A stretch of DNA of 64,000 bases. Source: Hymenobacter sp. HSC-4F20 (lineage in GTDB: Bacteria; Bacteroidota; Bacteroidia; Cytophagales; Hymenobacteraceae). The position numbers and the translations under genes are program-made. The stretch spans positions 1,488,001 to 1,552,000 of the forward strand of contig NZ_JAHZTD010000001.1 in the NCBI RefSeq assembly GCF_019599275.1, read 5' to 3'. Under the pieces are notes generated by a model. That model saw only the letters and a list, made by a program, of their open reading frames with translations. It made no database searches and was not told the DNA's origin. Positions 53,687 to 60,304 of the stretch are shown here, one piece after another. How positions within the stretch are numbered: the stretch's first letter is position 1; each line of letters begins with the position of its first letter.

Positions 53687-54716
53687 TGTCTTCTGATTTG
53701 GCTGGGTATCGGGATTGGTGCAAGGTAGCAATGCTGGGAAATTCTTTCTTCAGACATGTCCACACATAGGCCGCAATTGGCCCCGTAGCCTTTGTTTTGT
53801 CTCCATTCACCATGCTCAAGACTGCGCGAACTTTGTCGTACTTGATGTCATTATCGCCTACGATTTCGCGCATAATCGACACTTGCCACTTCGCTAGACC
53901 CCACTTAGTTTCTAGCACCTGCCAGAGCTTCGAGAAGTTGTCCGTTAGTGCCAATACAGCCTCACTACGCGACTCAGCAGTCGGTCGAACCACAGGAGCC
54001 ACCTCTACATTCTTCGAGGCTTCAGGGATGCTAAAATGCACCGCTGTGACCTTCTTGCCAGTCTTGCGAGGTGTCATTACAACATTGTAGCCTATCTTTT
54101 TAAAGCCAGCTTCCACATTCTTTAACACAAACCGGTTGAAATCCGCCCATTTGGGGTACGGGCTATCACCTTCAAAGAGGTAGGCTTGCAGCTCGTCTAG
54201 GCTGTATTGCTTCTCCCCCTCCGATTCCCAGCTTTTGATTAGCCAGTACAAACGTTGCGCGTGATGGTTATTCAGGCCCAGAACCTTCATCGTTTCCGCA
54301 CTCGTGAACTGCCCCGTACCACCTGCTTTTTTGGTAAGCTGGAGTAGGTAGGGTTTAATTTCTGGTGCGAACGTGCCGGTCACGTAGCCCGTGCCCTCAT
54401 CAATTCCCATCGACGTTATTAGGCGCGTCCTGTACTCTGCTTGCTTGCCTTTTGTATCGACCCTGCGCAACAGCAAGTCTTTATCGTAGAGTGCCCGCAG
54501 AGCTGCCCTGATGAGGTCGTAGCTCTTGGCACCCCACGATGGTACGATGTCCGTCAGCTTAATCTTAATAGCTGGCAATTCCTCCTGAGACTGATGTACG
54601 CAACGCAGCGCCAGAAAGAAGATTCTGGCCTCCAACTCCCCCATTCGCATGTTGGTGCGGACTAAGTGGTTGTGCTGGAAAAGAATTGGGTTGCCAGGTG
54701 TTAGTTCAGCTTTCAT
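53673..54716 (-). CDS. Rep_3/RepB-type plasmid replication initiator
   Basis: A 347-residue initiator with two winged-helix domains. GNPILFQHNHLVRTNMRMGE and LEARIFFLALRCVHQSQ open the first; SYDLIRAALRALYDKDLLLR is the typical second segment; GQFTSAETMKVLGLNNHHAQ with RLYWLIKSWES and DFNRFVLKNVEAGFKKIGYN belong to the second. The family binds directly repeated iterons and melts the origin of theta-replicating plasmids. Six such iterons lie just upstream. A full-length, iteron-equipped plasmid initiator inside a prophage is unusual. Confidence 0.85.
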   Translation of the reverse strand: MKAELTPGNPILFQHNHLVRTNMRMGELEARIFFLALRCVHQSQEELPAIKIKLTDIVPSWGAKSYDLIRAALRALYDKDLLLRRVDTKGKQAEYRTRLITSMGIDEGTGYVTGTFAPEIKPYLLQLTKKAGGTGQFTSAETMKVLGLNNHHAQRLYWLIKSWESEGEKQYSLDELQAYLFEGDSPYPKWADFNRFVLKNVEAGFKKIGYNVVMTPRKTGKKVTAVHFSIPEASKNVEVAPVVRPTAESRSEAVLALTDNFSKLWQVLETKWGLAKWQVSIMREIVGDNDIKYDKVRAVLSMVNGDKTKATGPIAAYVWTCLKKEFPSIATLHQSRYPAKSEDNGAN

Positions 54717-54776
54717 AAGCGCATGTCGGACAAGTACGATGTAAAGATAAAGCTTTTACGTAAACTATGATAATTG

Positions 54777-54920
54777 TGTTTTATTTTATCATGTTTTACT
54801 GTACTCTTATCACAGTGACTGTACTTTTATCACTGCTGGACTGTACTGTTATCATAGCTCACTGTACTCTTATCACTGTCCGACTGTACTTTTATCATAC
54901 TACCACTGTACTTTTATCAC
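54777..54920 (-). repeat. iterons of the Rep_3 origin
   Basis: Six copies of ACTGTACTNTTATCAY begin at 54798, 54818, 54840, 54861, 54883 and 54905, i.e. every 20-22 bases or two helical turns. A decayed seventh copy lies at 54777-54792. They are upstream of the rep ATG (54716) and followed by AT-rich DNA, the classical layout of an iteron-controlled plasmid origin. Confidence 0.88.
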
Positions 54921-55160
54921 TTTTACACCACATTATCTACTAACAATCAGATAGTTACAACGCCTCGAAAAGAGAAGAATAGAAAACTCTCAGAAAACCG
55001 AAAAGGGTTTCGTCTTTTTTGGTTTGAAAATCTTGGAGCTGGTTAGGCTCCTACCCTCCTCTTCAACCCTGGAACCGACGCTGGGTACGCAACTCATGCA
55101 GGTACATTATTCAAGTTATTTTCGGGCTCGCCCCGATTTTCATTTTCGCTGTATGTAGTG

Positions 55161-55180
55161 GCGACCGTATTTTTGGTCAG
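55161..55180 (+). promoter_or_regulatory. promoter/operator repeat, copy 1
   Basis: GCGACCGTATTTTTGGTCAG. Inside it TATTTTTG (55168-55175) matches the Bacteroidota -7 consensus, flanked by the inverted GACC and GGTC. A TTTTCG-type stretch 20 bases upstream may serve as -33. A transcript from here would be about 90 bases to the terminator at 55244. Confidence 0.55.
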
Positions 55181-55181
55181 G

Positions 55182-55272
55182 TTACTCCTCGTTCTTGTGT
55201 TACCTCTTGTGTTATTTTAGCTTAGCCGTGTAAATCAGGTAAGGCCCGCCTCTCCAGGCGGGCTTTTTCTTT
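55182..55272 (+). ncRNA. possible ~90-nt small RNA
   Basis: Bounded by the promoter-like repeat (copy 1) and an intrinsic terminator, with no start codon and open frame of useful length. It lies between rep and the antirepressor operon, so a control RNA for replication or lysogeny is conceivable. The evidence is only promoter plus terminator. Confidence 0.35.
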
Positions 55273-55275
55273 TTC
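55244..55275 (+). terminator. intrinsic terminator
   Basis: GCCCGCC, a 6-base loop and GGCGGGC (55244-55263) followed by TTTTTCTTTTTC. A textbook rightward terminator with no protein gene immediately before it. Confidence 0.8.
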
Positions 55276-55387
55276 TCGGAGTTACTATTCCGACGAACAT
55301 TACTACTCCACGATAAATAATCAGGCGCGAGATATACACGCAAACTATTTTCTAGGAAAGCTAAAATTAACTTATCCAGCAGGTTTT

Positions 55388-55407
55388 GCGACCGTATTTT
55401 TGGTCAG
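55388..55407 (+). promoter_or_regulatory. promoter/operator repeat, copy 2
   Basis: Identical over 20 bases to copy 1, 227 bases downstream. TATTTTTG (55395-55402) would start transcription near 55410, giving a leader of about 135 bases before the first early gene (55544). A repressor binding the GACC...GGTC ends would cover the -7 element of both copies. Confidence 0.55.
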
Positions 55408-55543
55408 CAGCGAACATGACTGTCCGCCAGCTAAACCAAGTAGTCCGGCCTGGGGCCATTGAAAATATTTTTGAAATCGAGCAGGCAACTCCTGCTTTTT
55501 TTCCAGGCAGCACTATTTAATACAGATAGTAAAAACAAATGAT

Positions 55544-55777
55544 ATGGTAAGACAAACACCAGAGAACAAACCAGATGACAAACTGGAAATCGAGACATAC
55601 ATAAACGGTCATCGGGTAATGAGCAAAGACGAAATCGTAGAACATTACGAAATCAGTACTTACTCTTATCAGCGGTTTATGGAAATAAACCAGCCCAGAT
55701 TCTTCCAGCTTAAAAATAAGTACCTCTATCTGAAGGCAAGTTTGGATAGAATGCTCAAACCACGAGCAGCAAAATAA
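55544..55777 (+). CDS. small early protein, possible excisionase-like factor
   Basis: A 77-residue basic protein. SKDEIVEHYEISTYSYQRFM could be a helix-turn-helix, and LKNKYLYLKASLDRMLKPRA a following wing and helix, the arrangement of excisionase-type or MerR-like factors. The match is weak and only by shape. It is the first gene of the rightward early operon, before the antirepressor. Confidence 0.45.
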   Translation: MVRQTPENKPDDKLEIETYINGHRVMSKDEIVEHYEISTYSYQRFMEINQPRFFQLKNKYLYLKASLDRMLKPRAAK

Positions 55778-55826
55778 CCCCTTCTGCGCTCTAATACGAA
55801 CGTGAACGCAGACAACGAGTACGAAT

Positions 55827-56669
55827 ATGAGTAACCTAACAACAGAAACCACGCTAACCTTAGCGAATGGCACCACTGCTGAGAGCAGCAAAATAAAGAA
55901 CTACTTCGCCAGCGTTTTCCAGGCTGAGCAAACAGGCGAACAATTCGTGGTAAACCTGGACCATGTGTGGCGTATCGGCTACACAGCAAAGAGTAGTGCA
56001 GTTAGAGCACTACGCAAGAATTTCATAGAAGGAGTTGATTATCAGTCGTTCCACCAACTTGTTGAACGAGGAATTGGCGGTACAACAGAGGAGGTATTTG
56101 AGTTAACTGTCTCCTGCTTGGAATACTTCGTAGTACGTAGCAACCGCGACGTTTTCGAGGTGTACCGCCAGTGCCGCCAGCAGGTACAGGCGCAAACAGC
56201 ACTGCCAGGCAACTATAAGCAAGCCTTGCTGGCGCTGGTGGCAGCAGAAGAGGAGAAAGAGCAACTACAGCTCCAGGTAGAGCAAAAACAACTCCTGCTA
56301 ACTGCCAGTGCAGAAAAAGTAGAAGTACTGGAAACGACAATTCAGGAGGCTCAGCCAAAACTGGACAAGTATAATCTATTCATCGCTGCGAACGAACACG
56401 TGGACTTCGAGACGCTAGCGAAGAACATTGCAAATCCAAAATTTGGCAAGAATAAGATGCTGAAGTTCCTGCGTGACGAACAGATACTGATGAAAGACAA
56501 AGGCAGCAAGCAGAACTATCCTTACTCCAACTATATCGAATACTTCAAGGTGACTCCACACACTGTCGAGGATAGAAATGGTATTCCACGTACTTCGTAC
56601 GAGGTATTGGTAAACACAAAAGGTCAGGAATTTATCGTTAACCGCGCCAAACTGCGATGCATACTGTAA
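55827..56669 (+). CDS. phage antirepressor (AntA-like N-terminus, ANT C-terminus)
   Basis: A 280-residue protein. The N-terminal domain has NLDHVWRIGYTAKSSAVRAL, FIEGVDYQSFHQL and FELTVSCLEYFVVRSN, as in AntA/Bro-type domains. A coiled coil follows (EEEKEQLQLQVEQKQLLLTA). The C-terminal ANT domain reads KLDKYNLFIAANEHVDFETL, KMLKFLRDEQILMKD and PYSNYIEYFKVTP. Antirepressors switch a prophage to the lytic state by binding the repressor. No typical CI repressor is recognised in the window, so its target is open. Confidence 0.85.
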   Translation: MSNLTTETTLTLANGTTAESSKIKNYFASVFQAEQTGEQFVVNLDHVWRIGYTAKSSAVRALRKNFIEGVDYQSFHQLVERGIGGTTEEVFELTVSCLEYFVVRSNRDVFEVYRQCRQQVQAQTALPGNYKQALLALVAAEEEKEQLQLQVEQKQLLLTASAEKVEVLETTIQEAQPKLDKYNLFIAANEHVDFETLAKNIANPKFGKNKMLKFLRDEQILMKDKGSKQNYPYSNYIEYFKVTPHTVEDRNGIPRTSYEVLVNTKGQEFIVNRAKLRCIL

Positions 56670-56683
56670 TAATTCCCAAATAG

Positions 56684-56707
56684 CCAGCAGGTAACAATTC
56701 CTGCTGG
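56684..56707 (+). terminator. hairpin after the antirepressor gene
   Basis: CCAGCAGG, TAACAATT, CCTGCTGG is a perfect 8-bp stem 14 bases after the stop codon. It lacks a T tract, so its terminator role is uncertain. Confidence 0.4.
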
Positions 56708-56750
56708 TGGGAATATCTTAATACACTAACTCATTAAAAATGAGTTTGAT

Positions 56751-56873
56751 ATGAATAATAAAGGGGAAACGCTGCTGGAGCAGTCGCAAGGCAATACGAA
56801 TAAATTGATAGAAATAAACGCCGAATTGTTAAAAATCGCACTCGCATTGGTCAATAATAACGAGCGAATATAA
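56751..56873 (+). CDS. 40-residue small protein
   Basis: Open from an ATG to TAA: MNNKGETLLEQSQGNTNKLI followed by a helical IEINAELLKIALALV and NNNERI. It is amphipathic helix-like and codes plausibly in a phage early region, but 40 residues can arise by chance. The surrounding 477-bp stretch (56670-57146) has no larger gene. Confidence 0.4.
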   Translation: MNNKGETLLEQSQGNTNKLIEINAELLKIALALVNNNERI

Positions 56874-57043
56874 ATGTTCTAATAATCAGCGCACATATCT
56901 TACAAAGAATGCTGCAGTAATGCATTCGAAGATAACAAATAATTTACTACTACATTACTTGCAAACGAAGATTTACACACAGATAACAAATAAAAAGCGG
57001 CTGCGCCCCAAGTTGTTAGTTTCATCGAAGACAACACTAGGCA

Positions 57044-57075
57044 TTGACAAACGCAAAAGAAGCACAATACCTTCG
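57044..57075 (+). promoter_or_regulatory. promoter before the two small early genes
   Basis: TTG (57044-57046), 21 bases, then TACCTTCG (57068-57075) fits the Bacteroidota -33/-7 pattern with one mismatch. The first ATG is at 57147. Confidence 0.5.
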
Positions 57076-57146
57076 TAGTGTCGATTTATTAATCAACATT
57101 GTTTCATTTGTACCGCTCTAAAATACCACCACCAAAAAACACGAAA

Positions 57147-57476
57147 ATGGAAAACATGATAACCAACCAACTCTTGAACAACAAGGAGTTTCTGAATCTC
57201 CTTCTCTCAAGACTTAAAAGATTAAAGGTGGTTCGACTAGGTTATATCCGTGGTTCACTTGTATTCGCCAGCTTAAATAGGGTTACCCAGAAAAATAGAA
57301 TTTTTGAGTTGATAAACGATGCTCAATTCATGATGATTGCTAAAATCTGGAATATCGAGCCAGAACAGCTTTTCCACGACATCGAGCTTCAAGGCGGCAA
57401 CGGCGAATGCTTAGCACTTAATGTGCGAAAAGAGGATTTACTACGCCTCAAGGCTTTATCCTTAGATGCTGCCTAG
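57147..57476 (+). CDS. small hypothetical phage protein
   Basis: From the ATG at 57147 there are 109 residues: NNKEFLNLLLSRLKRLKVVR, SLVFASLNRVTQKNRIFELI, and MIAKIWNIEPEQLFHDIELQ. Mostly helical, basic in the first half, without a certain family. The longer frame from the TTG at 57099 overlaps promoter sequence. Overlaps the next gene's start by 11 bases. Confidence 0.5.
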   Translation: MENMITNQLLNNKEFLNLLLSRLKRLKVVRLGYIRGSLVFASLNRVTQKNRIFELINDAQFMMIAKIWNIEPEQLFHDIELQGGNGECLALNVRKEDLLRLKALSLDAA

Positions 57477-57687
57477 CATGGATAGGATATTTGCTCACAT
57501 TCCCCCAGTACTACAGCAGAGCATACATCTAGTCCATCACGCAGAAAGCAACTTGGCCGAGCTGCTGGAAATATTCTATCAGCAAGCAGGAAGCTTCCAG
57601 GCAGTCACATTCGTATGCGACCATTTCAATGAGTTTTGCATCTACATGTCCAGTTCAGGTTGCATCGTCGTCAACCTACTGGACTAG
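57466..57687 (+). CDS. small hypothetical phage protein
   Basis: A 73-residue protein (a second ATG lies at 57478). HIPPVLQQSIHLVHHAESNL and AELLEIFYQQAGSFQAVTFV form helices, followed by two short strands. Unrecognised; overlaps the previous gene, so the two are translated together. Confidence 0.45.
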   Translation: MLPSMDRIFAHIPPVLQQSIHLVHHAESNLAELLEIFYQQAGSFQAVTFVCDHFNEFCIYMSSSGCIVVNLLD

Positions 57688-57758
57688 TTCCTTAAACTCT
57701 GTGTGCAGCAGCCTTCAATTCGCTTACTATCTGTGCTAAACCTCACCCGTTAGGATGG

Positions 57759-58397
57759 TTACTCCTCAGGCAGGTACTTTTTAGCATGTTTTCTGACTAG
57801 ATACCCGAAAGCGTACGGTACAGTTTCGTCTCGTGTTTTGTGAAAATCTGAGCGATGTCTGAACCCTAACTTATGAGACCATTCATGTGCTAGATGCCCA
57901 ACCCGCTCATCTATGTCCTTACCTCTGAAGTACCATGAATATGTATAGATAGTATAGCCTCCTGAAAAACCATACCCTAAAGTAGCATGGTCTCCGTCCG
58001 GCCTATGGGGTCTTCTCTTAATATCCCAGTAAATGTTCGCTGTATTATCAACTTTGGGTTCGTAGCCCTCCTTGGTATAACTCTCCACGGCGGCGTAAAT
58101 TTTCTCGGCTACCTCTGCTGTTGTTAGTTTTTTGTTCGGGTCGTCATCAACATCATAAACGAACTTTTGCTGGAGTAACTCTTTCTGAAAGTCCTTATCA
58201 TTCATGACACTTTCAAAGGCCTTAACTATCAATTCCATTCGTTTCTTCCTATCTACTGGGTTATTCATAGGATGAATTTGGCTGTTGTTATACTGGCCTT
58301 CATCCATATTGCTTTCTACTTTGAATACAGGAAAGGCTGGCTCCTCGCGAACGAAGGAGGACAACAGCATGGCTAGCATTAGCATTAGGAAGCGCAT
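57759..58397 (-). CDS. secreted metzincin-like metalloprotease candidate
   Basis: A 212-residue protein with a signal peptide (MRFLMLMLAMLLSSFV). The stretch HLAHEWSHKLGFRH contains HExxHxxGxxH (His171, Glu172, His175, Gly178, His181), the zinc-binding pattern of metzincin peptidases. The part before it is acidic and could serve as a propeptide. No clear Met-turn is visible; the later VPYAFGYLV stretch may take its place, as in some small phage and bacterial proteins that I have seen. The lysogen would export it. Substrate and role are open. Confidence 0.6.
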   Translation of the reverse strand: MRFLMLMLAMLLSSFVREEPAFPVFKVESNMDEGQYNNSQIHPMNNPVDRKKRMELIVKAFESVMNDKDFQKELLQQKFVYDVDDDPNKKLTTAEVAEKIYAAVESYTKEGYEPKVDNTANIYWDIKRRPHRPDGDHATLGYGFSGGYTIYTYSWYFRGKDIDERVGHLAHEWSHKLGFRHRSDFHKTRDETVPYAFGYLVRKHAKKYLPEE

Positions 58398-58528
58398 GTC
58401 ATCAGGTTTTAACGATTAGGATATATTCCACAACGCACTGTGAAACAGGCACTCAAGCGCCAGTCTCAGTTAATAATATAATTAATTTTTGCTATAATTC
58501 AATTGCTCTTTCTCTGCATCCGGAAAAT

Positions 58529-59074
58529 CTAGATACCTAGATGCTTTCTTACCATCTTTTCAACGAATGGAGAAGAGTTATCTATCTCTTTAGCTGCTTT
58601 CTCCATTTTCGGTTTGAGCTGACGTAACGAAGAATCAAGCACTGCTAACGTGATTCGATTGTTGAGGTAACCGCTTATAAGTTGGACGTACTCCATAGAA
58701 ATATTTAGTATAGTCCTATTAAACGCTTCGAGGCCGTCTTTGTCCTTTTGGGGCAGCAGGAAACCTAGAGTAACGTACGATTTCATCAGTTCTTCCTGAA
58801 CAGCCAGCAAGCCGTTCAACAACCGCTTCAGCTCCTCGGGGTCATTATTGATAACGACGGTAAGAACATTCACTCTGGCGAAGAGTACGCCCACAGCTTG
58901 TGAGTAACTTTTGATTTCGCCGTTCCGGATAGAGACTAAGCCACCGTAGCGCAGTTCATCGCGTTTGCTTTTCCTATCAAGAAGAATTTTCAGTAGCGCC
59001 AGAGGGATACCAGATAAAGCAATTATCTGTGCCCAATATTTGATAACGTAGTCGAATATCTCTTTAGTAGACAT
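58529..59074 (-). CDS. membrane-anchored helical protein, unknown
   Basis: A 181-residue protein. One N-terminal membrane span (YWAQIIALSGIPLALLKILL) with the rest cytoplasmic and helical (SYSQAVGVLFARVNVLTVVI, LLNGLLAVQEELMKSYVTLG). Unrecognised. It is the last gene before the right end of the prophage, a common cargo position. Confidence 0.55.
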   Translation of the reverse strand: MSTKEIFDYVIKYWAQIIALSGIPLALLKILLDRKSKRDELRYGGLVSIRNGEIKSYSQAVGVLFARVNVLTVVINNDPEELKRLLNGLLAVQEELMKSYVTLGFLLPQKDKDGLEAFNRTILNISMEYVQLISGYLNNRITLAVLDSSLRQLKPKMEKAAKEIDNSSPFVEKMVRKHLGI

Positions 59075-59123
59075 CCTACAAAGATGGATGTTGGTCTTAG
59101 TACAAGCAACTTTCTAAGTATCT

Positions 59124-59214
59124 ACTCTGTACCACTTAGTAAAAAGTCTGTACCCACTTTCAGGGTAGAGTGGTACAGAGTTACTCGAAATAGTGGTACA
59201 GACTTGTACCCACT
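59124..59214. repeat. arm-site cluster inside attR
   Basis: AGTGGTACAGAGT occurs inverted at 59124-59136 and in direct form at 59167-59181 and 59190-59205. Two imperfect inverted copies with an extra G lie at about 59145-59158 and 59204-59214. The direct pair matches the pair at 15818-15856. Five sites here against two near attL is an asymmetric layout as in lambda-type attachment sites. Confidence 0.65.
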
Positions 59215-59283
59215 AATGGCCTTATTAACTACAAAAGCAGCATTTCTAACTCGTTTAAGCAATATAAAAAAAGGGCGACTAGT

Positions 59284-59315
59284 AGCCGCCCCCTTTTCCA
59301 CAACCAAAACACCTA
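59284..59315. other. attR core (32-bp direct repeat)
   Basis: Identical to 15739-15770 over 32 bases. The upstream part forms a hairpin on the leftward strand (GGGCGGC paired with GTCGCCC) followed by seven T's, i.e. a terminator. The loop differs between the copies while the stem is kept. Confidence 0.9.
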
Positions 59316-59622
59316 AAAAACTATTCTTTCGATTCTGGATAATCAAATATCGGGCCAGACTTTTCTGTTCCGAATCCGCTACCCTACCGATGAACAGTAT
59401 TCATAGTGTCTACACGAAATAGAGTCGAGGCAAAGGAATAAAGGTTGCACCGGCTTGAAAAAATTTCTTAACCTGTTATTCGTCAGCTCTCTACCTTTCA
59501 GAGGCAGCGCGCCACTTGCGTCTACTCGCCTGCCTCCACGGTAAAGCACTCACGAAGCCGTATTTTGCGCAGTTTTTGCCCGGAAAGCCGGCTTCATTCT
59601 TTTTTCCTCTACCCCCTACCGT

Positions 59623-60099
59623 ATGGAAGCACCTAACCCCGAATTCATGCGCGAAGCAATTCGCCTGTCAATCGAAAAAATGCAGGCTGGCTATGGCGGC
59701 CCGTTTGGGGCTGTAGTTGTAAAGGACGGACAGATTATTGCCCGCGGCTTCAACCAAGTAACCAGCACCCACGATCCAACCTGTCACGCCGAAGTTGATG
59801 CTATTCGCAAAGCCTGCGCCGCGCTAGGCACGTTTCAACTTGATGGGTGTGACTTATACACCAGTTGCGAGCCTTGTCCCATGTGCCTAGGCGCTATTTA
59901 TTGGGCCCGGCCGCGCCGTGTGTATTACGGCAACACCAAGCAGGATGCCGCAGCTATTGGCTTCGATGATCAGTTTATTTACGAAGAACTGGAAAAACCA
60001 TTGAGGGCGCGCCATATCCCAATGGTGGAACTTCTTCGTGACGAAGCAGCGGCAGGCTTCCGGGCCTGGGAGCAGCAGGAAGCCCGAACCGACTATTAA
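59623..60099 (+). CDS. guanine deaminase-like nucleoside deaminase
   Basis: A 158-residue zinc deaminase. CHAEVDAI contains the ligand His and the catalytic Glu; CEPCPMCLGAIYWA contains the two cysteine ligands. GFDDQFIYEELEKPL near the end is typical of the GuaD-type guanine deaminases rather than of tRNA-adenosine deaminases. It converts guanine to xanthine in the cytoplasm. It is the first host gene right of the prophage, is intact, and has its own terminator. Confidence 0.88.
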   Translation: MEAPNPEFMREAIRLSIEKMQAGYGGPFGAVVVKDGQIIARGFNQVTSTHDPTCHAEVDAIRKACAALGTFQLDGCDLYTSCEPCPMCLGAIYWARPRRVYYGNTKQDAAAIGFDDQFIYEELEKPLRARHIPMVELLRDEAAAGFRAWEQQEARTDY

Positions 60100-60143
60100 A
60101 CTTTATTTAGGTATATTATTCCAGCTTTCTCTTTTGGAGATTC

Positions 60144-60182
60144 ACCCGTCCTATTATTGGAATAGGACGGGTTTTTATTTTT
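60144..60182 (+). terminator. terminator after the deaminase gene
   Basis: ACCCGTCCTATT and AATAGGACGGGT form a perfect 12-bp stem with a 5-base loop followed by TTTTATTTTTT, 45 bases after the stop codon. Confidence 0.9.
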
Positions 60183-60304
60183 TGGCTTTTTACTGGCCAT
60201 TTCAAGCCATGAAATTGGATGAAACTATTTTCATACACAAAGTATTAAACCAGCACAATGCCATACAGGGCCCTATAATTTTATAACAAAAACAATATTA
60301 CATT

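Larger units (their letters stand above)
54717..55543. other. 827-bp non-coding origin and early control region
   Basis: No open gene. It contains the iterons, two copies of a 20-bp repeat with an embedded -7 element (55161 and 55388), a terminator at 55244 that would end a short rightward transcript, and a long 5' leader before the early rightward genes. It separates the leftward rep operon from the rightward antirepressor operon. Confidence 0.6.
59075..59622. other. 548-bp region holding the right arm sites and attR
   Basis: No gene. From left to right it has five copies of the arm motif, a T-rich hairpin, the attR core (59284-59315) and about 300 bases of host DNA before the deaminase. 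A TACCTTTC at 59492-59499 may be the -7 element of the deaminase gene. Confidence 0.55.

Noticed and set aside
54777..54920. A CRISPR array
   Set aside because: The repeats are short (16 bp) with 4-6 bp between them, too small for spacers, no cas genes are present and a Rep_3 gene follows: they are iterons.
59623..60099. tRNA-specific adenosine deaminase TadA
   Set aside because: The zinc motifs are shared, but GFDDQFIYEELEKPL and the overall pattern fit guanine deaminases of the GuaD type.
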